A stretch of 64,000 nucleotides of DNA from CAYJDP01 sp964371025. GTDB taxonomy: Bacteria > Bacillota_I > Bacilli_A > RF39 > UBA660. The notes beneath the pieces were generated by a model. It did not search any database. It was given only the letters and a program-made list of their open reading frames with translations, and had not been told where the DNA came from. Position numbers and translations under genes: made by a program. Of the stretch, positions 18,419 through 28,116 are shown in pieces (the first letter of the stretch is position 1; each line of letters starts with the position of its first letter). The stretch covers positions 186,001 to 250,000 of the forward strand of contig CAYJKH010000001.1 of NCBI GenBank assembly GCA_964371025.1, given 5' to 3'.

Positions 18419-19696
18419 ATGAAGAGTGTTTCTATATATACATTAGGATGTAAAGTTAATACTTATGAGAGTGAATTTATTAAAGAATTATTAAAAAATG
18501 CTAAATATGAGATTAAGTCTTTTGATGAAGTGTGTGATATTTATATTATTAATACTTGTTCAGTTACTAATACTAGTGATATTAAAAGTCGTAAAATTAT
18601 TAATAATGCAATTAATAAAAATAAAGATGCTGTAATTGTTGCGATGGGTTGTTTTATTGAGGCTAATCATGATTATAAAGAAGATGGTCTTGATATTATT
18701 ATCGGGAATAAAGATAAATCTAAAATAGTAGAAATTCTAGAAGAGTATTATAAAGACAATAAAGAAATTAGACATATTAAAAATATTGATTCTTCTTTTG
18801 AAGATATGTATATAAGTAACTTTACTAATAAAACAAGAGCCTTTGTTAAAATCCAAGATGGTTGTGAAAACTTTTGTACATACTGTATTATTCCTTATGT
18901 AAGAGGAAAATGTCGTAGTAAAGAGTTTAATAAGGTAATCGAAGAAATTACTTTACTTGTAAATAATGATTATAAAGAAATTGTTTTAACGGGAATTCAT
19001 ACCGGTAATTATGGAGTTGATATAAATACTGATTTTACTACTTTAGTAAAAGAAATTTTAAAAATTAGTAATTTACAAAGATTAAGAATATCTTCGATTG
19101 AAATAACGGAATTAAATGATGAATTAATATCAATTATTACTAATAATAAAATTATAGCGGATCATTTACATATTCCAATCCAAGCCGGAAGTAATGAAGT
19201 ATTAAAGCTAATGAATCGTAAATATACATTAGAGGAATATAAAAATATAATTAATAAAATTAGAAAAAGTAATCCTTCGATTTCAATATCTACTGATTTA
19301 ATAGTAGGGTTTCCAAGTGAGACGGAAGAGATGTTTTTAAAAACAATTGATACAGTAAGAGAATTAGAATTTTCAAAGATTCATGTATTTCCTTACAGTA
19401 AAAGAAAAAATACGAAAGCACTAGATATTCCTAATCATAATAGTGATACGGTTATAAAAGAGAGAAGTAGAAGACTTAATAAAGTATCAAAAGAGTTAGA
19501 ACTTAATTATTTTAATAAACAAATAAATACGAAAGTAGATGTTTTAATTGAGACTAGTACTGATTCTTATTCGATTGGCCATAGTAGTAATTATTTATCA
19601 GTAAAAGTTTTGGAAAAATTAGAAAAAAATAAAATATATAAAGTTGAAATAAATAAAATAGATTATCCATTTTGTATAGGGAAGGTAGTTAAATGA
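18419..19696 (+). CDS. mtaB: tRNA t6A37 methylthiotransferase MtaB
   Basis: Radical-SAM enzyme that converts t6A to ms2t6A at position 37 of ANN-decoding tRNAs. It is 425 residues. The UPF0004 domain carries three cluster cysteines (TLGCKVNTYE, NTCSVTN, MGCF). The radical-SAM CxxxCxxC is in CENFCTYCIIPYVRG, and a C-terminal TRAM-like region follows. The start TLGCKVNTYESE is the MtaB form rather than MiaB. The stop overlaps the recD2 start by 4 nt (ATGA). Confidence 0.94.
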   Translation: MKSVSIYTLGCKVNTYESEFIKELLKNAKYEIKSFDEVCDIYIINTCSVTNTSDIKSRKIINNAINKNKDAVIVAMGCFIEANHDYKEDGLDIIIGNKDKSKIVEILEEYYKDNKEIRHIKNIDSSFEDMYISNFTNKTRAFVKIQDGCENFCTYCIIPYVRGKCRSKEFNKVIEEITLLVNNDYKEIVLTGIHTGNYGVDINTDFTTLVKEILKISNLQRLRISSIEITELNDELISIITNNKIIADHLHIPIQAGSNEVLKLMNRKYTLEEYKNIINKIRKSNPSISISTDLIVGFPSETEEMFLKTIDTVRELEFSKIHVFPYSKRKNTKALDIPNHNSDTVIKERSRRLNKVSKELELNYFNKQINTKVDVLIETSTDSYSIGHSSNYLSVKVLEKLEKNKIYKVEINKIDYPFCIGKVVK

Positions 19697-21885
19697 ATAA
19701 GTATGTAAAAGGATTATATAAAAGAGCTATCTTTACTAGTAATACTGGATATATAATTGGACTTTTTAAAGTAATTGATACTAATGATGATTCTTTAGAA
19801 GAATATATAAATAAGACAATTACTTTTACTGGATATTTTCATGAATTAAATGAAATAGATACTTATATGTTATATGGACAGTTAATTAATCATCCTAAAT
19901 ATGGAGTACAATATCAAGTATCTAGTTATGATAGAGTTAAACCTGAAGGAAACGATGCTATTATCGAGTTCTTAACTAGTGGATTATTTAAAGGAATAGG
20001 AGAGAAAAAAGCTCAAAAAATAGTAGACGCCTTAGGAAGTGATACTTTTAATACTATTTTAGAAAAACCAGATGATTTAATATTAATTCCTACTATTACT
20101 AAAAATAATTCTGTTGAGTTACATAATAAATTAAAAGAATATGAAAACTCATATACAACAATTATTTATTTAAATGAGTTAGGACTTAATACTAAAGATA
20201 GTATGATTATATATAATAAATATAAGGAATCTACTAAATTAATTATAGAAGATAATATATATAGTTTAGTAGATAATATTCATCATTTAACTTTTAAAAA
20301 AATCGATAAAATAGCTTTAGATATGGGAGTAGAAAAAGATGCTCTAATTAGAATAGAAGCCTCAATTATTTATATAATGGGAGAGTTAAGTAATTTATAT
20401 GGACATAGTTATTTTTATATGGATGAATTAAAAATAGTTATTAATAAATTATTACAAGTACATACTTCAGATGATATGATTGATCATGCTTTTAAAAATT
20501 TAGTTAATGATTTAAAAATAATTAAAAAAGAAGATAAATATTATTTAAAAGAGATGTATGATGCTGAGACTTTAAGTGTAAAAAGATTAAGATTATTACA
20601 AGCAAATGATATGCTTAATATTAAAAACTTTGATCAAGAATTAGAGAAATTAGAATTTAATTTAAATATTACTTATAATGAAGAACAAAAAGAAGCTATA
20701 AGAATGGCTATATGTAATAAATTATCAATTATAACGGGAGGTCCAGGAACAGGAAAAACTACAATTCTTAGAGCAATTACTGAACTTTATATGCAAATAA
20801 AAAAATATAACTATGAAAAGATGATTGATAAAGTAGCTTTACTTTCTCCAACAGGACGTGCTGCTAAAAGAATGAGTGAACAAACTAATTTACCAGCATA
20901 TACTATTCATAGATTTTTAAAATGGCAAAAAGATAGCAATAAATTCCAAGTAAATGAATATAATAAAAGTGATGTTGAATTAATCATCGTAGATGAAGTT
21001 AGTATGATTGATACTTATTTATTTGCTAATTTATTAAAAGGAATATCTGCTAATTGTACTATTATTATGGTAGGAGATCATCAACAGTTACCATCGGTTG
21101 GACCTGGTAATTTATTAAGTGATTTAATTTTATCTGATAAACTAAATGTTGTTACTCTAAAAAAACTATATCGACAAAAAGAAACTTCTAATATTTTATC
21201 TTTATCTTATGATATTAGAGATGATAATTTAAATTATGATGTATTTAATCATGATCCAGATTTAACAATTATTGAATGTCTAGAAAAAGATGTAATTAAT
21301 CATATAATGGAAATATCAACTAATTACAAAGATTTATCATATAAAGAATTTCAAATATTATCTCCTATGTATAAAACATTAAATGGAATTGATAATATAA
21401 ATACTAATATTCAAAATATATTTAATCCTAAAAATAAATTAAATAAAGAAATAACTATCGGGGAAGTTACATTTAGAGAAGGGGATAAAGTTATTCAATT
21501 AACTAATATGCCAGAAGATAACGTTTATAATGGTGATATTGGAATTATTAGTAAGATATCACCATTAAACAAAAAAGAAGTTCATATAAAATTTGATAGT
21601 GGAGAAGTTAAATATACTCCATCGACTTTTCATAATTTTAGATTAGCTTATGCAACTTCTATTCATAAAGCTCAAGGAAGTGAGTTTGATGTTGTAATTA
21701 TTCCAATAGTTAAAAGTTTTAATAAAATGTTATATAAAAAACTTATTTATACAGGAGTTACCAGAAGTAAGAAAAAATTATATTTAGTAGGAGACTATAA
21801 AGCATTAGAATTAGCAGTTTCTAATAAAGATATTGATTTAAGAAGAACAACTATTAAAGATTTTTTAGTGGATGGTATAAAATAA
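19693..21885 (+). CDS. recD2: RecD2-type ATP-dependent DNA helicase
   Basis: Superfamily 1B 5'-3' helicase found without RecBC in Firmicutes, involved in repair and fork maintenance. It is 730 residues. An N-terminal OB-like and helix-hairpin-helix region (FKGIGEKKAQKIVDALG) precedes the motor: Walker A GGPGTGKTT, motif II VDEVSMID, motif III GDHQQLPSVGPGNLL, and motif VI region VTRSKKKLYLVG with ATSIHKAQGSEFD. It is translationally coupled to mtaB. Confidence 0.94.
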   Translation: MNKYVKGLYKRAIFTSNTGYIIGLFKVIDTNDDSLEEYINKTITFTGYFHELNEIDTYMLYGQLINHPKYGVQYQVSSYDRVKPEGNDAIIEFLTSGLFKGIGEKKAQKIVDALGSDTFNTILEKPDDLILIPTITKNNSVELHNKLKEYENSYTTIIYLNELGLNTKDSMIIYNKYKESTKLIIEDNIYSLVDNIHHLTFKKIDKIALDMGVEKDALIRIEASIIYIMGELSNLYGHSYFYMDELKIVINKLLQVHTSDDMIDHAFKNLVNDLKIIKKEDKYYLKEMYDAETLSVKRLRLLQANDMLNIKNFDQELEKLEFNLNITYNEEQKEAIRMAICNKLSIITGGPGTGKTTILRAITELYMQIKKYNYEKMIDKVALLSPTGRAAKRMSEQTNLPAYTIHRFLKWQKDSNKFQVNEYNKSDVELIIVDEVSMIDTYLFANLLKGISANCTIIMVGDHQQLPSVGPGNLLSDLILSDKLNVVTLKKLYRQKETSNILSLSYDIRDDNLNYDVFNHDPDLTIIECLEKDVINHIMEISTNYKDLSYKEFQILSPMYKTLNGIDNINTNIQNIFNPKNKLNKEITIGEVTFREGDKVIQLTNMPEDNVYNGDIGIISKISPLNKKEVHIKFDSGEVKYTPSTFHNFRLAYATSIHKAQGSEFDVVIIPIVKSFNKMLYKKLIYTGVTRSKKKLYLVGDYKALELAVSNKDIDLRRTTIKDFLVDGIK

Positions 21886-21914
21886 TTGATATCATAATAA
21901 AAGTATGATATTAT
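21886..21914 (+). promoter_or_regulatory. Promoter with internal inverted repeat, before the 172-aa gene
   Basis: TTGATA (21886-21891), 17-nt spacer, TATTAT (21909-21914). ATATCATA (21889-21896) and TATGATAT (21904-21911) form an 8-bp inverted repeat spanning both elements, with no T-run, so it looks more like an operator than a terminator. Confidence 0.55.
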
Positions 21915-21938
21915 ACTATAACTTGAAGGGGGATTAGT

Positions 21939-22457
21939 ATGAATAATCAAGAAATTAATAATCTAGCAGAAATAGCCGAAAGCGTTATTTCTACTAATAC
22001 TATACGAAAAGGTAAATTATTGAGACAAACTTTAGATTCAACTATGGCTAGTTTAATATTAACAGGGCTTAGATTTGGGATGTCTCAAGCAGAAAGTGAT
22101 AAAAAAAATACAATAGATTTTTTTAAGGCACTATCAAAATCACCAATAGATATTAAACAAACAAAAGACTTAATATTAAGCCACAAGAGTATTGCATTTG
22201 GATGTAATCCAGTAGTCTACCATATTTTAGAAAGTGAACTAAATCTAATTGCAAGACAAGATATTATTAAAGAACAAACTATAAAAATTTTTGAAAGTAA
22301 TATAAAAGAATCAAATCATGAACTGACAATTCAAACAGAAATGCTTCATCAGTTCAGACAAATTAAATGCGTTTATACAAAGTATGATGAAGATAAGAAT
22401 AAATGTTTAGAAAGATCGTTATTATTAAAAAATACTGAAGTAAGCTTGAGAAAGTAA
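21939..22457 (+). CDS. Hypothetical protein, 172 aa
   Basis: Not recognised. It is a soluble, mostly helical protein with no signal peptide or membrane segment. The sequence begins NNQEINNLAEIAESV, has a helical middle (MASLILTGLRFGMSQAESDKK) and four scattered cysteines (none in a CxxC). It stands alone between its own promoter (21886) and a terminator (22488), with an AAGGGGG ribosome binding site, so it is very likely a real monocistronic gene. The inverted repeat over its promoter suggests regulation. Confidence 0.7.
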   Translation: MNNQEINNLAEIAESVISTNTIRKGKLLRQTLDSTMASLILTGLRFGMSQAESDKKNTIDFFKALSKSPIDIKQTKDLILSHKSIAFGCNPVVYHILESELNLIARQDIIKEQTIKIFESNIKESNHELTIQTEMLHQFRQIKCVYTKYDEDKNKCLERSLLLKNTEVSLRK

Positions 22458-22487
22458 TGTTTTATAAAATTAGATGACAAAGAATGT

Positions 22488-22516
22488 AAACTATAAATTT
22501 AATTTATAGTTTTTTA
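22488..22516 (+). terminator. Terminator after the 172-aa gene
   Basis: AAACTATAA (22488-22496) pairs with TTATAGTTT (22504-22512), 7-nt loop, followed by T residues. Confidence 0.65.
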
Positions 22517-22566
22517 TTGAGTAAAAAACTTAATTATGATATTTTAATTTTATATAGGAGGACATT

Positions 22567-23364
22567 ATGGATAATGATTTTAACGATGTAAAAGAAAAGA
22601 AAAGTAAAACAGGATTAATAGTATTTTTAGTACTAATTGCAGGTCTTGCAATTGGAGGAGGAGCTACTTATTATTATTTTGAAATTATGAATAAAGAAGA
22701 AGTAAAAGTAGAAGAAGAAAAAACAGAAGAAGTAGAGGAAATGAGTTTAAATATTGCAGAAACAGTATTATTAATGGATCAATATCAAGTAGTTTATCAT
22801 GAGGATTTAAATCCTATTGATTATTTATTTACTGGAACTGAAGAAAATATGGTATCTAGTTGGGATGAACATACTAAGTTAATGCTAACTACTAACCAAT
22901 TTCCGTTTGGAACTAAAACAATATCAGCAGATGAATTTGAATCTATGTATATAAAATTATTTGGACCACAAGAAAATTTTGTTCATAAAACAATCACTTG
23001 GAATAAAAGTACTCCAGGAGATTATTATATTTATGATGATGCCACAAAAACATATACATATAATGAAGAATTAGCAGTAGGTGGTACTACTAATATTTCT
23101 CATATTAAGAAAATGATTAGTTTAAAAGAAGAAGATAATCAAATTATTGCTCAAATAGCAGCAGGATATACAGAAGCTTCAACTGAAGAAGGAAGTATGC
23201 CTAAGGTATTCAATTATGATAAAGCAGAAATAACAGAATTTGTTAAAGGTGAATACTTTGATATCGATTATGATTATAGTAGTTTATCTTTATATGATTT
23301 ATATTTTACGTATGATAAAGATACAGATAACTATTATTTAGAAAAAGTTGTTAAAGCTAACTAG
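22567..23364 (+). CDS. Hypothetical membrane-anchored extracytoplasmic protein, 265 aa
   Basis: Not recognised. Residues 1-17 are charged and cytoplasmic, residues about 17-38 form one membrane helix rich in Gly/Ala/Ile, then an acidic linker (EEVKVEEEKTEEVEE) leads to an extracytoplasmic domain of about 210 residues rich in Tyr, Asp and Thr. There is no lipobox and there are no cysteines. An AGGAGG site precedes the ATG. A 37-residue membrane peptide gene follows after 8 nt and is probably cotranscribed. The layout suggests a single-pass surface protein of unknown role. Confidence 0.72.
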   Translation: MDNDFNDVKEKKSKTGLIVFLVLIAGLAIGGGATYYYFEIMNKEEVKVEEEKTEEVEEMSLNIAETVLLMDQYQVVYHEDLNPIDYLFTGTEENMVSSWDEHTKLMLTTNQFPFGTKTISADEFESMYIKLFGPQENFVHKTITWNKSTPGDYYIYDDATKTYTYNEELAVGGTTNISHIKKMISLKEEDNQIIAQIAAGYTEASTEEGSMPKVFNYDKAEITEFVKGEYFDIDYDYSSLSLYDLYFTYDKDTDNYYLEKVVKAN

Positions 23365-23372
23365 GAGAATAT

Positions 23373-23486
23373 ATGAAAAAAAAGAACCAAGCAAAAGATT
23401 CAGCTGCAGTAATAGTTTTATCAATTTTAATAGTAGCTTTTATGGTTATAATGGGAGCTAGTTATTATTTAACAAATATGAAATAA
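23373..23486 (+). CDS. Small single-pass membrane peptide, 37 aa
   Basis: Short gene with a strong site (TAGGAG, 7 nt before ATG). The peptide starts MKKKNQAKDS, then one helix VIVLSILIVAFMVIMG, and ends SYYLTNMK. It lies 8 nt after the 265-residue membrane protein and just before a terminator, so the two look like an operon. Too short for homology by eye. The coding potential rests on the ribosome binding site, positive-inside topology and position. Confidence 0.6.
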   Translation: MKKKNQAKDSAAVIVLSILIVAFMVIMGASYYLTNMK

Positions 23487-23492
23487 TTAATT

Positions 23493-23519
23493 AAAAAGAA
23501 TATTTTTATTCTTTTTTTT
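23493..23519 (+). terminator. Terminator before parE
   Basis: AAAAAGAAT (23493-23501) pairs with ATTCTTTTT (23508-23516), 6-nt loop, then T-run. Confidence 0.7.
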
Positions 23520-23554
23520 ATTAGTAAATATTTGTCTATATTTTATCTTTTTTG

Positions 23555-23583
23555 TTGATAATACTAGTAATATTAGATATAAT
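23555..23583 (+). promoter_or_regulatory. Promoter of parE-parC
   Basis: TTGATA (23555-23560), 17-nt spacer, TATAAT (23578-23583). The 5' leader is about 44 nt. Confidence 0.75.
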
Positions 23584-23633
23584 GATTAATAGTTAAGAAG
23601 GTATTAACTAAATTATTTACAAGGAGTGATAAA

Positions 23634-25535
23634 ATGGCGCTTAAATATGATGAGCAGTCGATAAAAATATTAGAGGGTCTTGATGCAGTAAGAAAAAGAC
23701 CAGGGATGTATATTGGATCGACTGATAAAAAAGGATTGCACCATTTAGTATGGGAAATAGTAGATAATGCAGTTGATGAAGCAATTAATGGGTTTGGTGA
23801 TTATATTTGTATTACAATTCATAGCGATAAATCAGTTTCTGTAAAAGATCAGGGACGTGGTTTACCAACAGGAATGCATGCTTCTGGAAAATCAACCCCA
23901 GAAGTTATTTTTACGGTTTTACATGCTGGTGGTAAATTTGAAAGTGAAGGTTATAAAGTAAGTGGTGGACTACATGGAGTAGGAAGTAGTGTAGTTAATG
24001 CCTTATCATCAAAGTTAGAAATTACTATTTGTCGTGATAAAGAAGAACATTATATATCATTTGTTGATGGTGGAAAAGTAGATACAAAATTAAAGAAAAT
24101 TGGAACTTGTAAAAAATCAGGTACTACAGTTAGATTTACTCCTGATAAAAGTATTTTTTCTACTACTAATTTTTCTTATACAACAATATGTGAAAGAATG
24201 CAAGAATCAGCATTTTTACTTAAAGGTATTACAATAGAAGTAGTAGATGAAGAAGATGAAAGAAGTTCAGTATTTCATTATGAAAGAGGAATTGAAGAAT
24301 TTGTTGAAGATATAAACCATGCTAAAAAGCCCCTTCATAAAGTATTTAGTATGAGTGGTTTAAAAGAAAAAATGGAAATAGATATTTCTATGCAATATAC
24401 TGATTCTTATAATGAAAATATTGTTAGTTTTGTTAATAATGTTAAAACTATCGATGGAGGTTCTCATGAATCTGGATTTAAATCAGCTCTAACTAGGGTT
24501 TTTAATGATTATGCTAAAACTAATGGTTTTATTAAAGGTAAAGAAAAAGCTTTAGAGGGAACAGATGTAAGAGAAGGATTAACTGCTGTTATATCATTAA
24601 AGATACCAGAAGGTATATTACAGTTTGAAGGACAAACTAAATCAAAACTTGGAACTCCTCAAGCAAAAGGTGCAGTAGAAAGTTTAGTTACAGAGCAAAT
24701 AAAAACTTACTTAGAAGAAAATAAAAGTATTGCTCTAGAAATTATCAATAAAAGTTTAAAATCAAAAATAGCAAGAGAAGCAGCTAGAAAAGCTCGTGAA
24801 GATGCCCGTAAGGGAACTAAGAAAAATTCTAAAGAAAGACTTTTATCTGGAAAACTTACTCCCGCTCAAACTAAAAATAAGGAATTGAAAGAACTATTTT
24901 TAGTCGAAGGAGATTCAGCAGGAGGTTCTGCAAAACAAGGAAGAGATAGAATTACACAAGCTATATTACCTTTACGAGGTAAAGTATTAAATACGGAAAA
25001 AACTAAAGAAGCAGATATTTTAAAAAATGAAGAAATTAATACTATGATTTATACAATCGGAGCCGGATATGGACATAACTTTGACATAAGTGAGGCTGAA
25101 TATCAAAAAGTTATTATCATGAGTGATGCCGATGAAGATGGGGGACATATTCAGTGTTTATTATTAACATTTTTCTATCGTTATATGAAACCATTAATCG
25201 AAGAAGGTCGTCTTTATGTAGCCCTACCACCACTTTTTAAAATTACAAAAAATAAAAAAAGTGAATATGCTTATTCAGTAGATGAAATGAAAAAAATAGT
25301 AGGAGACTCAAAATGTGATATTCAGCGTTATAAAGGACTTGGGGAGATGAATGCTGATCAATTATTTGAAACGACAATGAATCCACATACTAGAACTTTA
25401 ATTAGAGTTAATATTGAAGATGCACAACTAGCTGAGAAAAGAGTATCAGTTTTAATGGGGGATGAAGTACCTCCAAGAAAAGAATGGATTGAAGAAAATG
25501 TTGAATTTTCTCTAGAAGATGATTATACAATTTAA
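23634..25535 (+). CDS. parE: DNA topoisomerase IV subunit B
   Basis: ATPase subunit of the decatenating type IIA topoisomerase. It is 633 residues. The GHKL ATPase has DNAVDEAINGFG, the KDQGRGLPTGMH loop, and GGLHGVGSSVVNALS; the transducer has the QTKSKLGT signature; the TOPRIM domain has EGDSAGGSAKQGRDR and metal loop DADEDGGHIQ at residues 498-507. QGRDRITQAILPLRGKVLN marks ParE rather than GyrB. The TOPRIM loop differs from the usual DADVDGAHI but keeps all three acids. It is followed after 14 nt by parC. Confidence 0.93.
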   Translation: MALKYDEQSIKILEGLDAVRKRPGMYIGSTDKKGLHHLVWEIVDNAVDEAINGFGDYICITIHSDKSVSVKDQGRGLPTGMHASGKSTPEVIFTVLHAGGKFESEGYKVSGGLHGVGSSVVNALSSKLEITICRDKEEHYISFVDGGKVDTKLKKIGTCKKSGTTVRFTPDKSIFSTTNFSYTTICERMQESAFLLKGITIEVVDEEDERSSVFHYERGIEEFVEDINHAKKPLHKVFSMSGLKEKMEIDISMQYTDSYNENIVSFVNNVKTIDGGSHESGFKSALTRVFNDYAKTNGFIKGKEKALEGTDVREGLTAVISLKIPEGILQFEGQTKSKLGTPQAKGAVESLVTEQIKTYLEENKSIALEIINKSLKSKIAREAARKAREDARKGTKKNSKERLLSGKLTPAQTKNKELKELFLVEGDSAGGSAKQGRDRITQAILPLRGKVLNTEKTKEADILKNEEINTMIYTIGAGYGHNFDISEAEYQKVIIMSDADEDGGHIQCLLLTFFYRYMKPLIEEGRLYVALPPLFKITKNKKSEYAYSVDEMKKIVGDSKCDIQRYKGLGEMNADQLFETTMNPHTRTLIRVNIEDAQLAEKRVSVLMGDEVPPRKEWIEENVEFSLEDDYTI

Positions 25536-25549
25536 GAAAGGAGGATATT

Positions 25550-28078
25550 ATGGCTAAGAAAAAAATAGAAATTATTGAAAAAATATATGATTATACATTA
25601 GAAGAAATAATGGGAGAAAGATTTGGAAGTTATTCGAAATACATTATTCAAGATCGTGCTATTCCAGATGCGAGAGATGGTTTAAAACCAGTTCAACGTC
25701 GTATTTTATACTCAATGCATAAAGAAGGTAATACATTTGAAAAAGCTTACCGTAAGTGTGCGAAAGCAGTAGGAGATGTTATTGGTAATTATCACCCTCA
25801 TGGTGATAGTTCAATATATGATGCTATGGTTAGAATGTCTCAACCATGGAAAACACGTAATCCATATATTGATATGCATGGTAATAATGGATCAATTGAT
25901 GGAGATTCACCTGCGGCATATCGTTATACTGAGGCAAGGCTTTCTAAAATTAGTAATGAAATGTTAAAAGATATAAATAAAAATACGGTTTTATTTTCTC
26001 CAAACTTTGACGATACTAATATGGAACCAACTGTTTTACCGGCAAGATTCCCAGCTCTTTTAGTATATGGTTCTCAAGGAATATCAGCAGGTTATGCAAC
26101 TAATATTCCTCCTCATAATTTAGGAGAAATTATTAATGCTACTATTCATAAAATAGATTATCCTAATTGTAGCCTAGAAACATTGATGTCTTATGTTAAA
26201 GGACCAGACTTTCCAACTGGAGCAATAGTCGAGGGAATTGAAGGGATAAAACAAGCTTATAAAACTGGTAAAGGTAAAATTATAATTAAAGCAAAATTTG
26301 AATTTGATAAAAAATTAAATGCAATAGTTATAGATAATTTACCATTCGAAGTTAATAAAGCAAATCTTATTCGAAAAATTGATGATATAAGACTTGATAA
26401 AAAAATTGAAGGAATTGTTGAAGTTAGAGATGAATCTACTAATGATATTAGAGTAGTAATTGATTTAAAGAAAAATGCTAATGTTGAATTAATTAGTAAT
26501 TATTTATTAAAAAATACTGATTTACAAATTAGTTATAACTTTAATATGGTATCAATTGTTAATAGAAGACCAAAATTATTAGGACTTGAAAAACTTCTTG
26601 ATGCATTCATTGCTCATCAAAAAGAAGTAGTTAAAAAAAGAACTGAGTTTGATTTATATCATGCTGAAAAAAGATTTCATATAGTAGAAGGATTAATTAA
26701 ATGCTTATCGATTTTAGATGAGGTTATTAAAGTAATTAGAGCATCAAATAATAAAAGTAATGCTAAAGAAAATTTAGTTAAAGAATTTGACTTTACAATC
26801 GAACAAGCAGAAGCTATTGTTACATTACAGTTATATCGACTTACTAATACAGATGTTGTTGCTCTTGAAGAAGAACTAGCCCAACTTGCTAAAATAATCG
26901 AGGGTTTAAAACAAATTTTGAGTGATGAAAATATTTTAAAAGAAGTTATGAAAAAAGATTTAAGAAGTGTGAGAGATGAATACAAAACAGAAAGACTAAC
27001 TGAAATAAAGGATGAAATAACAGAGATTGTTATTGATGAGGCCGATATGATTCCAAAAGAAGAAGTTATTGTAGTCGTAACAAAAGATGGATATATAAAA
27101 CGTGTTTCTCAAAAAAGTTATGCTGCTAGTAATTATGATGATATTTCTATAAAAGAAAATGATTATATAATTGGAACATATGAAATGATGACAACTGATG
27201 TAATATTAGTATTTACATCTCTTGGTAATTATTTACAAATACCAGTTCATATCTTACCTGATTTAAAATGGAAAGATATGCCAAAACATGTTAGTAATAT
27301 TATTCAAATAGATTCCGAAGATGAAATTATTAGTGCAATCCCTGCCTATGATTTTAGTAGTGAACAAAATATTATTATTACATCAAAGCTGGGAATGATT
27401 AAAAAGAGTAATCTTAAAGACTTTAAACTACAAAGATATTCTAAAGCAACTAGTTGCATGAAATTAAAAGATGCTGATTTAGTAATTGATGCATATGTTG
27501 AGGAAAAGCCTTATGTATTTACAGCAACTAACAGTGGTTATGGGTTAATGTTTAATACAAGTGATATCCCAGTAGTTGGAGTTAAAGCAAGTGGGGTAAA
27601 ATCTAATACATTAAAAGATGATTACTTAGTTTCTTCAAATAACTTTGATTATATAAATGATGAATTCATAACTATTTTAACTGATAAGGGAACTGCAAAA
27701 AGAATTAGAATTTCTGAATTTGAAGTGACAAAACGAGCACGAAGAGGTTTATTAATTTTAAGAGAAGTTAAAACAAATCCTTATAAAGTTAGAAAAACCT
27801 TTATAACTGATACCAGAAATTATATTGGTATCAAAACACCAGAAATTACAACTATGAAATTAACAGAAATAAAAATAGCAGATAGATATTCAACTGGTAG
27901 TGAAATATATAAAGGAGAGATTAGTACTGGATTTGTTGTTTCAAGTTTAATGAAAAAAATTGATATTACAAAGTCAGAACCATTAAAAATTGAAAAAATT
28001 GAAAAATTAGAAACAACTCAGTTATCTTTAAGCGAGATAGATGATGAGTTATTAAAAATTGAAAATATTTTAGAATAA
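25550..28078 (+). CDS. parC: DNA topoisomerase IV subunit A
   Basis: DNA breakage-reunion subunit partnering ParE. It is 842 residues. The winged-helix region contains DGLKPVQRRILYSM, the quinolone-resistance region HPHGDSSIYDAMVRMSQ with the usual Ser and an Asp four residues later, and the catalytic Tyr in AAYRYTEARLS. A coiled-coil gate (about 370-480) and a C-terminal beta-pinwheel with degenerate blades follow. No GyrA box of the canonical type is seen, which supports ParC. An AAGGAGG site precedes the ATG. Confidence 0.94.
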   Translation: MAKKKIEIIEKIYDYTLEEIMGERFGSYSKYIIQDRAIPDARDGLKPVQRRILYSMHKEGNTFEKAYRKCAKAVGDVIGNYHPHGDSSIYDAMVRMSQPWKTRNPYIDMHGNNGSIDGDSPAAYRYTEARLSKISNEMLKDINKNTVLFSPNFDDTNMEPTVLPARFPALLVYGSQGISAGYATNIPPHNLGEIINATIHKIDYPNCSLETLMSYVKGPDFPTGAIVEGIEGIKQAYKTGKGKIIIKAKFEFDKKLNAIVIDNLPFEVNKANLIRKIDDIRLDKKIEGIVEVRDESTNDIRVVIDLKKNANVELISNYLLKNTDLQISYNFNMVSIVNRRPKLLGLEKLLDAFIAHQKEVVKKRTEFDLYHAEKRFHIVEGLIKCLSILDEVIKVIRASNNKSNAKENLVKEFDFTIEQAEAIVTLQLYRLTNTDVVALEEELAQLAKIIEGLKQILSDENILKEVMKKDLRSVRDEYKTERLTEIKDEITEIVIDEADMIPKEEVIVVVTKDGYIKRVSQKSYAASNYDDISIKENDYIIGTYEMMTTDVILVFTSLGNYLQIPVHILPDLKWKDMPKHVSNIIQIDSEDEIISAIPAYDFSSEQNIIITSKLGMIKKSNLKDFKLQRYSKATSCMKLKDADLVIDAYVEEKPYVFTATNSGYGLMFNTSDIPVVGVKASGVKSNTLKDDYLVSSNNFDYINDEFITILTDKGTAKRIRISEFEVTKRARRGLLILREVKTNPYKVRKTFITDTRNYIGIKTPEITTMKLTEIKIADRYSTGSEIYKGEISTGFVVSSLMKKIDITKSEPLKIEKIEKLETTQLSLSEIDDELLKIENILE

Positions 28079-28100
28079 GAAGTGTAAACTTCTTTTTTTT
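28077..28100 (+). terminator. Terminator after parC
   Basis: AAGAAGT (28077-28083) pairs with ACTTCTT (28088-28094), loop GTAA, then an 8-T run directly abutting the next promoter. Confidence 0.8.
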
Positions 28101-28102
28101 AT

Positions 28103-28110
28103 GTTAAAAT
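28103..28110 (+). promoter_or_regulatory. Extended -10 promoter placed for a leaderless ylbF transcript
   Basis: TGTTAAAAT: an extended -10 with TAAAAT at 28105-28110. The ATG of the next gene is 7 nt further on, where transcription would start. No ribosome binding site fits between. Confidence 0.5.
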
Positions 28111-28116
28111 AACTAC

